From positions 434,001-498,000 of the forward strand of contig OY970206.1 of the NCBI GenBank assembly GCA_963708425.1: a stretch of 64,000 nt of DNA, written 5' to 3'. The stretch's first letter is position 1. Every line of letters starts with the position of its first letter. The notes below the pieces were generated by a model. That model made no database searches. It saw only the letters and a list, made by a program, of their open reading frames with translations, and was not told where the DNA came from. The stretch is from JACMNW01 sp963708425. GTDB taxonomy: Bacteria > Pseudomonadota > Alphaproteobacteria > Rhodobacterales > Rhodobacteraceae. A program made the translations under genes and the position numbers. Below are positions 17,888 through 26,098 of this stretch, piece by piece.

Positions 17888-18414
17888 ATTGCTGCCAAAA
17901 GACGAGCAATTCCAATTTCTAAAGTATCATTATTTTCAATGACTTGCGCAGCGATGCTTGCTGGCATCTCGAACGTTCCCCGCGACAGCCTTTCGGCAAT
18001 ATCAGCCTCAGCCTCGCGTCCTCGGGCAGCGAGACGCGCGGCCAAAACAGCGGGCGAGGCCGTCACCAACACAACCAGCAAGTTCGGAAATTCGGCCAGC
18101 GCTGCCACCAATTCAGCACGCGACCCATTGAAAATCACATCCCGGCCTCGTTGCAAATCGTCGCGAGCACTTGCCGGAATGCCATAACATAACCCATGCG
18201 CCCGCCAGTCCAAAGCAAATAGACCCGCCGTCTTGCGCCGAGCAAATTCCGCTGCCGAGACACCTTCATAGGGTTCGCCCCCCGCCTCAGTCGGCCGGGT
18301 AATCACCCGTTTCACCCAAATAAGATCTGGTCGCACCGCAATCGCCCCCGCAATCAAGCTATCCTTCCCACCCCCCGAAGGCCCCACCACAGCGATCATC
18401 CGACCGGCAGTCAT
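17869..18414 (-). CDS. phnN: PhnN, ribose 1,5-bisphosphate phosphokinase
   Basis: This 181-residue P-loop kinase related to guanylate kinase turns ribose 1,5-bisphosphate into PRPP, the last step of C-P lyase-dependent phosphonate use. Walker A is GPSGGGKDSL near residue 11, followed by the RVITRPTEAGGE substrate region. It overlaps phnL by ATGA and is the final gene of phnGHIJKLN. Its 3' end overlaps the convergent DUF1045 gene. Confidence 0.9.
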   Translation of the reverse strand: MTAGRMIAVVGPSGGGKDSLIAGAIAVRPDLIWVKRVITRPTEAGGEPYEGVSAAEFARRKTAGLFALDWRAHGLCYGIPASARDDLQRGRDVIFNGSRAELVAALAEFPNLLVVLVTASPAVLAARLAARGREAEADIAERLSRGTFEMPASIAAQVIENNDTLEIGIARLLAAIQPVRG

Positions 18415-19094
18415 GCGGCGACCTTTGGGGCAAAATCGTTCACGTCAACCTCACGGTCTGCAAGTCGCTGGCGGGCGTCAAGGTCATGAAAAATACCAAC
18501 AATCGCCGCCCCGCGTGCCTTGGCCTCTTCGATCAAAGTCAGCACCACCTCGCGGTTCGCGGCGTCCAGACTGGCCGTCGGTTCATCCAAAAGCAACGCT
18601 GGATAATCATGCGCAAAGCCCCGCGCGATGTTCACACGCTGCTGTTCGCCCCCCGAAAACGTCGTCGGCGACAGCGCCCACAACCCGCGCGGAATGTTCA
18701 GCCGCGCCAGCAACCCCTCCGCCCTAATCCGCGCCTCATCCCTCGGCATGCCCAGCGTCAGTAACGGCTCTGCGACCACATCAACAGTTGGCACCCGAGG
18801 CACCACCCGCAAGAACTGGCTGACATACCCCAGCGTATGCCGCCGCAGCCGGATGATCTCACGCGGGGTAGCGCTGGCCACATCCAAGCCCGCCACCACG
18901 ATAGACCCCGATGCCGCCCGGTAGTTGCCATAGATCATTCGCATCAGCGTCGATTTGCCCGCACCCGAAGCCCCTACCAGCGCCACGCATTCCCCCGGCG
19001 CCACGCTAAGCCTTGCCCCCTCCATCACAGAAATGACAGCACTACCCTGATTGTGCAGGGTAAAGCTTTTTGAAAGATTTTCTATACGGATCAT
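18411..19094 (-). CDS. phnL: PhnL, C-P lyase ABC-type ATPase subunit
   Basis: This 227-residue ABC-type ATPase is required for C-P lyase-dependent phosphonate use and belongs with PhnK rather than with a transporter. Walker A is GASGAGKST, the signature is FSGGEQQR, and Walker B is LLLDEPTASLD. ATG 19094 (MIRIENLSKSF) is preferred to the longer frame because the next gene ends at 19099. It follows phnK by 4 bases and overlaps phnN. Confidence 0.92.
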   Translation of the reverse strand: MIRIENLSKSFTLHNQGSAVISVMEGARLSVAPGECVALVGASGAGKSTLMRMIYGNYRAASGSIVVAGLDVASATPREIIRLRRHTLGYVSQFLRVVPRVPTVDVVAEPLLTLGMPRDEARIRAEGLLARLNIPRGLWALSPTTFSGGEQQRVNIARGFAHDYPALLLDEPTASLDAANREVVLTLIEEAKARGAAIVGIFHDLDARQRLADREVDVNDFAPKVAA

Positions 19095-19098
19095 GCTG

Positions 19099-19887
19099 TT
19101 ACACCTGCAAAACCGATGAAACCAGCAGCTGCGTGTAGGCATGCTGCGGGTCGTCCAGCACCTGATCGGTCAGCCCTTGTTCCACCACAAACCCTGATTT
19201 CATCACCATCAGCCGGTCCGCCAGCAAGCGCACAACAGCCAAATCATGAGTGACTATAATTGCCGAAAGTCCCATCTCCCGCACCAGCCCGCGCAGCAGA
19301 TCCAGCAATCGCGCTTGCACGGATACGTCCAAACCGCCCGTCGGTTCATCCATGAAAATAAGCCGTGGCCCAGTCACCAGATTGCGCGCAATCTGCAATC
19401 TCTGCTGCATACCGCCCGAAAACGCCGAAGGCCGATCATCTATCCGGTCGGCAGCAATCTCCACTCGCCCCAACCAATCCACCGCCGCCGCACGAATGTC
19501 GCCATAGTGCCGGGCCCCAATCGCCATCAACCGCTCGCCGACATTCCCACCAGCCGAAACCGCCATCCGCAACCCATCGCGCGGGTTCTGGTGAACATAA
19601 GCCCAATCCGTGCGCCCCAACATGCGGCGGTCTGGTTCTGACATAGTCACTGTATCGCGCGGGCCGTTGGAGCGGGTGTCGAAGATCACCTGGCCTGTGT
19701 CCGGTGCCAAGTGCCCGGCCAAACATGATAGCAAAGTCGATTTCCCGGAGCCACTTTCACCAACAATTCCAAGCACTTCTCCCGGAAACAGATCGAACGA
19801 TACATCCGCGCAGCCGATCCTTGAACCGTAGTATTTCGACAGTTCCCGCACTGCCAATAGCGGCAGATCAGGCTTGTCTTTCGTCAT
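19099..19887 (-). CDS. phnK: PhnK, C-P lyase ABC-type ATPase subunit
   Basis: This 262-residue ABC-type ATPase is, in E. coli, the subunit that docks onto the PhnGHIJ core complex. Walker A is GESGSGKST, the signature is FSGGMQQR, and Walker B is LIFMDEPTGGLD. The start is uncertain: ATG 19887 (MTKDKPDLP) gives the family-like N-terminus, while ATG 19911 overlaps the phnJ stop as TGATG and would add eight residues. Either way it is co-translated in the phnGHIJKLN operon. Confidence 0.92.
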   Translation of the reverse strand: MTKDKPDLPLLAVRELSKYYGSRIGCADVSFDLFPGEVLGIVGESGSGKSTLLSCLAGHLAPDTGQVIFDTRSNGPRDTVTMSEPDRRMLGRTDWAYVHQNPRDGLRMAVSAGGNVGERLMAIGARHYGDIRAAAVDWLGRVEIAADRIDDRPSAFSGGMQQRLQIARNLVTGPRLIFMDEPTGGLDVSVQARLLDLLRGLVREMGLSAIIVTHDLAVVRLLADRLMVMKSGFVVEQGLTDQVLDDPQHAYTQLLVSSVLQV

Positions 19888-19910
19888 GATATTAAACCGT
19901 TCCATCCCCA

Positions 19911-20789
19911 TCAAACGGCCGCCAAACTATCGGGCGTCCCAAGCCGCCCCACATGCCCAACATCGCGCCGAGTGCTGCAATAATCAGTATCGGAGCAGAC
20001 AAACATCCGCTCGCCCTGATCATCCATGATCACCTCGTCCAGATAGCTGTCGGCACTGCCACACAGATCGCAGTCGTGATCCGCTTTCGAGGCCACAAAG
20101 GGATGATCGTCGAAATCAAGGCTGACCACCGAGGTATAAGGTGGCACAGCATAGATGCGCTGTTCTCGGCCCGCCCCAAAAAGCTGCAAGGCGGGGCTGT
20201 CGTTCAGTTTTGGGTTATCAAATTTCGGGATCGGTGACGGGTCCATCACATAGCGCCCCTCCACCTTGACCGGATAGTCATACGCGGTGGCAATGCTGCC
20301 GTGTCGGGCAATATCTTCGTATAGCTTCACATGTATCAATCCGTATTCTTGCAGCTCGTGCATCTTGCGGGTTTCCGTTTCTCGAGGCTCCAGAAACCGA
20401 AGCGGCTCCGGTATAGGCACCTGATAAACAAGGATTTGTCCTTCGCTCAGCGCCGTTTCCGGGATGCGATGGCGGGTCTGGATGATGGTTGCCCGTTGCG
20501 TGCTTTCGGTGACCGCAACACCCGCCGTCCGCTTGAAGAACGCCCGAATTGACACGGCGTTGGTCGTATCGTCGGCTCCTTGGTCGATCACTTTCAGGGT
20601 GTCATCCGGCGTCAAACAGGCTGCTGTGACCTGTACACCCCCTGTACCCCACCCGTATGGCATCGGCATTTCACGGCTGGCAAACGGCACCTGATAGCCG
20701 GGCACCGCCATGCCTTTCAGAATCGCGCGGCGGATCATGCGTTTGGTTTGTTCATCCAGATAGGCAAAGTTATAAGCCTCATCGGTCAT
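19911..20789 (-). CDS. phnJ: PhnJ, carbon-phosphorus lyase catalytic subunit (radical SAM)
   Basis: This 292-residue catalytic subunit breaks the C-P bond of ribose 1-phosphonate 5-phosphate by a radical-SAM reaction. All four conserved cysteines are present with the exact family spacing C-x2-C-x21-C-x5-C, at residues 240, 243, 265 and 271. The N-terminal region holds GTGGVQVTAA and DQGADDTTNAVSIR, also typical. It overlaps phnI by ATGA. With PhnG, PhnH and PhnI it forms the core complex. Confidence 0.95.
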   Translation of the reverse strand: MTDEAYNFAYLDEQTKRMIRRAILKGMAVPGYQVPFASREMPMPYGWGTGGVQVTAACLTPDDTLKVIDQGADDTTNAVSIRAFFKRTAGVAVTESTQRATIIQTRHRIPETALSEGQILVYQVPIPEPLRFLEPRETETRKMHELQEYGLIHVKLYEDIARHGSIATAYDYPVKVEGRYVMDPSPIPKFDNPKLNDSPALQLFGAGREQRIYAVPPYTSVVSLDFDDHPFVASKADHDCDLCGSADSYLDEVIMDDQGERMFVCSDTDYCSTRRDVGHVGRLGTPDSLAAV

Positions 20790-21868
20790 TCTGCAGCCTC
20801 CTGCGCCTGCTCCACTTCGGCGCGCAGCTTTCGCACCAATTCCAGCTCAGCTTGAAAATCCACGTAGTGCGGCAGCTTGATGTGTTCGAGGAACCCCGTC
20901 GCCTGGATGTTGTCGCAGTGCGATAGGACGAATTCCTCGTCCTGCGCCGGTGCGCCGACATAGTCTTCGCCAAGCTCTGCCCACCGCAAGGCGCGGTCCA
21001 CCAAAGCCATGGCAATTGCTTTGCGTTCGGATTGGCCAAAGACTAAGCCATAGCCACGGGTAAACCGCGGTGGTTCGGTTTTGGAGCCTTTAAATTGGTT
21101 GACCGTCTCGCATTCGGTCAGTTCGACCTCGCCAATTTCAACGGAAAACCCGAGCTCGGGGATGTCCATTTCTACCGGCACCAAGCCGATACGCAACTCG
21201 CCAACAAACGCATGGGTGCGCCCATAACCGCGCTGGGTGGAATAGGCGAGCGACAGGATAAAGCCTTCGTCACCGCGCGTGATCGCTTGCAGGCGCAGCG
21301 GGCGGCTGGCAGGCAATTCAAGCGGTTCGCGAGTCAGATCGGGCGGGGTTGCATCGCTGATGGGTTCAACCTCGATCAGGCTATCTCGGTTCAAAAAACT
21401 GATGATATGGGGCACATCAGCACGGAGGGCCGCGCTTTGGGCCGCCTCTGGCACCGTCCCTTCGGCCAACAGTTTGAAATCCAGCAGGCGGTGCGTGTAG
21501 TCGAACGTTGGCCCCAATACCTGCCCGCCGGGGGCGTCTTTGAAGGTGGCCGAAATGCGTCGTACACAGGCCATACGTCCAGTATCCAACGGGGTTGACG
21601 CCCCAAAACGCGCCAAAGTCGTGCGATAGGCGCGGATCAGAAAAATCGCTTCAATCAGATCACCGCGCGATTGTTTGATCGCGAGGGCAGCCAGATCGGC
21701 ATCGTAGAGGGAGCCTTCGGCCATCACCCGGTTCACTGCCAACTTCAATTGCTCGCGGATTTGCGGGATACTTACATCGGCGAGGGATGTGTCACCGCGT
21801 CGCTCCTCCGCCAAGAACGCGTGGGCGTTTTCGATCGCGCGCTCGCCCCCTTTGACGGCAACGTACAT
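20786..21868 (-). CDS. phnI: PhnI, C-P lyase nucleosidase subunit
   Basis: This 360-residue subunit is the nucleosidase that, in E. coli, exchanges the adenine of ATP for the phosphonate with help from PhnG, PhnH and PhnL. The N-terminus MYVAVKGGERAIENAH is the family hallmark and fixes the start at ATG 21868; the frame running on to 22207 lies inside phnH and is not translated. Internal stretches such as YSTQRGYGRTHAFVGE and SHCDNIQATGFLEHIKLPHY are characteristic. The start overlaps the phnH stop by one base. Confidence 0.95.
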   Translation of the reverse strand: MYVAVKGGERAIENAHAFLAEERRGDTSLADVSIPQIREQLKLAVNRVMAEGSLYDADLAALAIKQSRGDLIEAIFLIRAYRTTLARFGASTPLDTGRMACVRRISATFKDAPGGQVLGPTFDYTHRLLDFKLLAEGTVPEAAQSAALRADVPHIISFLNRDSLIEVEPISDATPPDLTREPLELPASRPLRLQAITRGDEGFILSLAYSTQRGYGRTHAFVGELRIGLVPVEMDIPELGFSVEIGEVELTECETVNQFKGSKTEPPRFTRGYGLVFGQSERKAIAMALVDRALRWAELGEDYVGAPAQDEEFVLSHCDNIQATGFLEHIKLPHYVDFQAELELVRKLRAEVEQAQEAAE

Positions 21869-22437
21869 CAGACAGCCTCCACTTTGGTTGATCTTGGAAT
21901 GGCGGCAAGGGATGTGCCTGCGGTAAAATATGTATCGAAGCCAAGCGGATAGAGCACGTTGTTTGCAGCAAAGGCGGCAACGTCGGGCAGCGAAAGGCGA
22001 GCGTCGTGCTTGATGCCGGGTCCGGTAAGGCGCGCACCCGTTTGGGTCAGGGCGGGCAGTTCCACGATCAGCGTCGCCGAGCGGTCTGGGTAGTCTGGGG
22101 TGCCGTTGGCAAAGCGGCTGACGGGCAGGAGTGCATCCCATGTGCCGACCGCAAACATCGCATTCGCAGCCGCAACCAATGGCGCGCCAGTTTGGAAGGT
22201 GACCCAATCACGCACCGCCGGGCAATCATGCGCACCCGCCAGATGCACGGGCGTAGTGCCGTCGGTCAGTGTCAGGATCAGCACGCCCGCCGCCAATGAC
22301 AGCGGCGCTGGTGGCGCAGCCCCGGTAACCACCTCGATCGTGCCGGGCCGGGCCATGACGTTTAACACCGCCCGAAAGGCATGGGCGGCATCAATGGGCG
22401 GGTTGACAAAGCCACCAGTCAGGGCGCTCGGCGTCAT
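21868..22437 (-). CDS. phnH: PhnH, C-P lyase core subunit
   Basis: This 189-residue non-catalytic subunit of the C-P lyase core complex has typical segments GGFVNPPIDAAHAFRAVLNVMARPG at the N-terminus, ALLPVSRFANGTPDYPDRSATL mid-protein and the GPGIKHDARL stretch. It overlaps phnG by ATGA and phnI by TGATG, so subunit synthesis is tightly coupled. Confidence 0.93.
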   Translation of the reverse strand: MTPSALTGGFVNPPIDAAHAFRAVLNVMARPGTIEVVTGAAPPAPLSLAAGVLILTLTDGTTPVHLAGAHDCPAVRDWVTFQTGAPLVAAANAMFAVGTWDALLPVSRFANGTPDYPDRSATLIVELPALTQTGARLTGPGIKHDARLSLPDVAAFAANNVLYPLGFDTYFTAGTSLAAIPRSTKVEAV

Positions 22438-22889
22438 GGGTCTTCGCCCCGCACCAAAGTAAAGAAATCAACTTTGGTTGCCGCGGCTTTACCAGCGCGT
22501 GTCTGTTTGCGGGCAGCTTCGTCCGCAGTAAGCGGAGCCAGCACCTTCGCGCGCGTATCGGGGGCGGCACCAGTCTGCATCAGCGCGTCCACAACTGCCG
22601 CGCGGGTAGCGTGGGCTTTGTCACGCCCGGCAACATTGGCATGACCAACCTCGCCCGTGGCGAGTTGCAGCACGCAGCGAGTGACGGTCATTTCGCCCAA
22701 GTTAAACGGGGCACCTGTCGCCCCCGCCCTGCCCCGGATCATCACCGACCCGACCTCTGGCGCGCGCAGCATTTGGTGTGGCGGCAGGTCTGGCAACACC
22801 GAGGCCAACAGCGCTGGCCGCGACCGGGCGAGTAGGCCTATCCATTGCTGCCGGGCGGTTTGATCGGGGGTTAACTTCACGTCTGGCAT
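22434..22889 (-). CDS. phnG: PhnG, C-P lyase core subunit
   Basis: This 151-residue subunit of the core complex has the family features QWIGLLARS near residue 15, VMIRGRAGATGAPFNLGEMTVTRC and a Gly-His-A-xV-x-GRD segment (GHANVAGRDKAHA). It is the first gene of phnGHIJKLN. The promoter must lie in the 116 bases separating it from the divergent phnF, where a palindromic operator is visible. Confidence 0.93.
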   Translation of the reverse strand: MPDVKLTPDQTARQQWIGLLARSRPALLASVLPDLPPHQMLRAPEVGSVMIRGRAGATGAPFNLGEMTVTRCVLQLATGEVGHANVAGRDKAHATRAAVVDALMQTGAAPDTRAKVLAPLTADEAARKQTRAGKAAATKVDFFTLVRGEDP

Positions 22890-22912
22890 GGCAATCTCGA
22901 CATCTTGCAGAG

Positions 22913-22938
22913 TTGTCTAGGATACTATACAACTAGAC
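22913..22938. promoter_or_regulatory. Probable PhnF operator in the phnG-phnF intergenic region
   Basis: TTGTCTAG-GATA-CTATACAA is a 20-base palindrome with seven of eight half-site matches. It overlaps a second exact inverted pair, GTCTAG-N12-CTAGAC. It lies 24 bases upstream of phnG and 68 upstream of phnF, a good place for a repressor of both. Confidence 0.6.
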
Positions 22939-23005
22939 TAATACTACGCCCCCACCCAATAATTCACAAGTCCTTGCTGCGTGAAATCTTGATGACAGGC
23001 CCGCC

Positions 23006-23716
23006 ATGCCCCGCAGTGCAATCTGGAAATCCATCGCCGACACTCTGTCATCCGAAATTGCGGACGGGCATTATCGCCCCGGTGACAAACTGCCAACCGA
23101 AGCGGCACTTGCAACGCGGTTTGGGGTTAATCGCCATACGGTGCGTCATGCGGTTGCGGGTCTTGCCAAAAGCGGCACCGTCTATTCGCGCCGTGGGGCG
23201 GGGGTTTTTGCGGCGCTGAAACCTGCCGATTATCCGATTGGGCGGCGGGTTCGGTTTCATCAAAACGTGCTTGCCTCTGGCCGGTTGCCAACGCGCGAAA
23301 TTCATCGGCTGGAAACTCGGATCGTCGACGCACACGAGGCCGAGGCTTTGGCACTGCGGCGGGGCGCGCTGGTGCATGTGATCGAAGGGCTGTCGTTGGC
23401 TGACGGCGCGCCTATGGCGGCGTTCTTGTCGGTGTTTCCGGCAGAACGGCTGCCTGGATTGTTGGATAAACTGCGCCAGATCAGTTCGGTGACCGCCGCC
23501 CTAGCCGCCGTTGGCGTTGCCGACTATACCCGCGCCTCTACCAGGTTAACCGCAAAAGCCGCGACGCCAATTCTGGCATTGAAACTGCGATTGGCCGAGG
23601 GCGCACCGATTCTGCGATCCGTCGCAATCAACATTGATGCAGACGGCGTGCCTGTTGAATTTGGCACCACGTGGTTTGCCGGCGACAGGGTCACTTTGAC
23701 CATTTCGCCCGACTAA
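23006..23716 (+). CDS. phnF: PhnF, GntR/HutC-family regulator of phosphonate genes
   Basis: This 236-residue transcription factor has an N-terminal GntR winged helix (LPTEAALATRFGVNRHTVRHAVAGL, about residues 30-60) and a C-terminal UTRA ligand domain ending in PVEFGTTWFAGDRVTLTIS. PhnF proteins repress phn genes when phosphate or phosphonate conditions require it. It is divergent from phnG across a short palindrome-bearing gap. ATG 23006 gives MPRSAIWKSIA; the frame extends upstream but without a better start. Confidence 0.88.
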   Translation: MPRSAIWKSIADTLSSEIADGHYRPGDKLPTEAALATRFGVNRHTVRHAVAGLAKSGTVYSRRGAGVFAALKPADYPIGRRVRFHQNVLASGRLPTREIHRLETRIVDAHEAEALALRRGALVHVIEGLSLADGAPMAAFLSVFPAERLPGLLDKLRQISSVTAALAAVGVADYTRASTRLTAKAATPILALKLRLAEGAPILRSVAINIDADGVPVEFGTTWFAGDRVTLTISPD

Positions 23717-23920
23717 CTATCGGCCCCGGCGCGCTAAGCCGCAGCCCGCAACTGATGTATCGGAAAACGGCAAAACGCGTCGGTTTCGGACGCCTAAGCG
23801 GATCACAGCCTTGCCACTGTTTCACCGATGCAGGCGGTGCGCTTTGGCTATATTGTGACGCAAAATCATTGGTGTGACCAGTGTTCGCCGATCAGACGCT
23901 TGGAATGGGGAAAGTTGTGC

Positions 23921-25087
23921 ATGACGATCTTGGATAAAACCGCCAACCCTGCACTTGGGGCGACCCAAATGAAGCAATTGTTGGATTATGATCTTGTCGC
24001 GTTGGTTCTGCAGGGCGGCGGCGCTCTGGGGGCCTATCAGGGCGGTGTGTTTGAAGCGCTAGAGGAGGCGGGGATCGAGCCGCGCTGGTTTTCCGGCGTT
24101 TCAATTGGGGCGATCAATGCCGCGATCATGGTGGGCAATCGTCCGGAAAACCGGCTCGACCGGCTGCGTGATTTCTGGGAAACGCTGTCGCGTCGCAAGA
24201 TCTGGGATTTTTCGCCCGATGCCGATCCGTTCCGCCAGTGGCGTACTTTGGCAAGCTCACTTACCGCACTGAACTTGGGTCTGCCGGGGTTCTTTAAGCC
24301 GCACACTATCAATCCGTGGTTCGCCACGCCCGGTGCCAGCACGGCCACCAGTTTCTACGACACGTCAGAGCTGCGGCGCACCTTGAACCGGCTGGTGGAT
24401 TGGAAACTGCTGAATGGCCCCGACCACCGGCTTAGCGTGGGCGCGGTTAACGTCGAGACGGGAAATTTCCACTATTTCGATACGGCGGTTGAACGGCTTG
24501 GGCTGGAACACATCATGGCGAGCGGCGCACTGCCGCCCGCGTTTGCCCCGGTTAAGATTGGGGAAGACCATTACTGGGACGGCGGCATCGTGTCGAATAC
24601 ACCGCTGCAGTATCTGCTGGAACATGAAGCCATCAAAGACACGCTGGTGTTTCAGGTCGATCTGTTCAGCGCCCGTGGGCCTTTGCCGCGCGACATGAGT
24701 TCGGTGCTTGGTCGGCACAAGGACATCATGTATTCCAGCCGCACCCGGCACAACACCGATACTTTCAGGCGCACCCACACAATGCGGTTGGCACTGCGCG
24801 ATGCGCTGCTTCGTGTGCCCGACGCTGACCGCACCGACGCAGACCGCGCGTTTCTGGCCGAAATGGAGGACGTTCCGCAAGTGAACATCATCCATATGAT
24901 TTATCAGAAGAAAAAGCATGAAGGGCAGTCGCTGGATTACGAGTTTTCTTACACGTCAATGCAGGAACACTGGCAATCCGGGCTGGATGACACTCGCCGC
25001 ACCTTGAACCATGGTAGCTGGCTGAACCTGCCGTCCGAAAAAGTCGGGGTGGCAGTGCATGATATCCACCGGGCGGAACCTGGCTAG
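23921..25087 (+). CDS. Patatin-like phospholipase with DUF3734 tail
   Basis: This 388-residue patatin-family serine hydrolase probably acts on acyl lipids. The oxyanion loop QGGGALGAYQGGVFEAL (about residue 30), the nucleophile elbow GVSIGAINAA (G-x-S-x-G) and the catalytic-dyad Asp in WDGGIVSNTP (D-G-G) are all intact. The C-terminal 150 residues, with the QVDLFSARGP and IHMIYQKK segments, fit DUF3734. No signal peptide is seen, so it is likely cytoplasmic or peripheral. ATG 23921 has GGGGAAAG upstream. It is separated from phnF by 204 bases holding no other gene. Confidence 0.85.
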   Translation: MTILDKTANPALGATQMKQLLDYDLVALVLQGGGALGAYQGGVFEALEEAGIEPRWFSGVSIGAINAAIMVGNRPENRLDRLRDFWETLSRRKIWDFSPDADPFRQWRTLASSLTALNLGLPGFFKPHTINPWFATPGASTATSFYDTSELRRTLNRLVDWKLLNGPDHRLSVGAVNVETGNFHYFDTAVERLGLEHIMASGALPPAFAPVKIGEDHYWDGGIVSNTPLQYLLEHEAIKDTLVFQVDLFSARGPLPRDMSSVLGRHKDIMYSSRTRHNTDTFRRTHTMRLALRDALLRVPDADRTDADRAFLAEMEDVPQVNIIHMIYQKKKHEGQSLDYEFSYTSMQEHWQSGLDDTRRTLNHGSWLNLPSEKVGVAVHDIHRAEPG

Positions 25088-25091
25088 CCAG

Positions 25092-25937
25092 TTACGACGG
25101 CAGTTGGTAAACCCGCCGCGCTGTACCACTGCCAATTGCCGCCTGTTCGGCGGGCGATAACCGGGAGAGCAGGGCCCGGGTCATCTCGATCCATCCCGGC
25201 AAGCCGGCGCCCAAGTTGACTACTGGCCAATCGCCGCCCCACAGGATGCGATCTGGGCCGAAGTTTGCGATCACATGATCGACCCATGGTTGCAGCACCG
25301 GCACTGATGCGGTGCCTGGCGCACAGTAACGGCTGATACCGGACAGTTTGCAATTCACATGCGGCAGGGCAGCGATAGCGGTGATGTCGGCCGCCCAACT
25401 ATCAAACTCTCCGGCGGCGATATCAGGCACGCCGCAGTGGTCGAGCACCAGAACCTGATCATCGCAGGCCATCGCCAGCGCCTTGGCGATGGGCAGTTGC
25501 CGGGCCAGAAAGCACATATCGAACGGCAGCCCGCGCGCACCGATCTTGGCCAGATTGCGCCGGAACGTGCTGGTTTGGGATAGATCATCCGAAATTTCGT
25601 GCAAGATGCGGCGGAAACCGACGGCGTGCAGGCCCGCGCATTCGTCCAGCCACATATCAAAACCCGTGTCATCCTCGGGCCTGCACGATGCGATCTGGCC
25701 GAGCATCCCATGGCTGCCCACCATCCCCGCCACCAGCCGCGCCTCGGCTTGATAATCGGCGTCGTCAACCCCGGTTTCCATGAAGACCGTCGCCGTCACG
25801 CCCTGCCCTTTGGTGAGCGCCACGTAATCTTCAACTGTAAAATCACCCGCCGACAGGGCTGGCACGCCCGCGGTCCAAGCGTAGCCAATTTTGTCGCGGT
25901 AGATCAGATGCTGATGCGTGTCGATAAGATCCATCAT
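25092..25937 (-). CDS. Amidohydrolase-2 family protein (lactonase-like)
   Basis: This 281-residue metal-dependent TIM-barrel hydrolase begins with the IDTHQHL metal motif. It continues with VLDHCGVPD and ends with ILWGGDWPV, which carries the catalytic Asp. Relatives include L-fuconolactonase and other sugar-lactone hydrolases, so a lactone substrate is a reasonable guess. Two ATGs in tandem (25937 and 25934) start the frame. It converges on the patatin gene with a 4-base gap. Directly upstream lies the 3' remnant of an ABC importer ATPase, which suggests that this gene was once the tail of a transport and catabolism operon now mostly lost. Confidence 0.8.
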   Translation of the reverse strand: MMDLIDTHQHLIYRDKIGYAWTAGVPALSAGDFTVEDYVALTKGQGVTATVFMETGVDDADYQAEARLVAGMVGSHGMLGQIASCRPEDDTGFDMWLDECAGLHAVGFRRILHEISDDLSQTSTFRRNLAKIGARGLPFDMCFLARQLPIAKALAMACDDQVLVLDHCGVPDIAAGEFDSWAADITAIAALPHVNCKLSGISRYCAPGTASVPVLQPWVDHVIANFGPDRILWGGDWPVVNLGAGLPGWIEMTRALLSRLSPAEQAAIGSGTARRVYQLPS

Positions 25938-25944
25938 CGCCTCG

Positions 25945-26098
25945 TTACGTCGCGAAGGCCGCTGCCATCAGGCACCGCGTGTAGCCTTCTTGCGGACAAT
26001 CCAGCACGTGATCAGGCGTGCCCCGCTCCACCATGCGGCCATCTTTCGTCACGATGATATGGTCTGCCAATGCCCGCACCATCGCCAGGCGTGAACTT
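25945..26098 (-). pseudogene. 3' remnant of an oligopeptide/sugar-type ABC ATPase gene
   Basis: The minus strand encodes about 47 residues ending in TAA that read as the C-terminus of an OppF/DppF-like ATPase: RLAMVRALADHIIV, then KDGRMVERGTPDHVL, then CPQEGYTRCLMAA. Walker A, signature and Walker B are absent. Homology stops abruptly at about 26098, just before the expected H-loop His, where unrelated AT-richer DNA starts. It abuts the amidohydrolase gene by 7 bases. It is too short to be functional and marks a deletion endpoint. Confidence 0.75.

Noticed and set aside
22907..22945. Possible insertion-sequence end or attachment site at the phn palindrome
   Set aside because: No transposase or flanking direct repeats; the position between divergent phnG and phnF fits an operator better.
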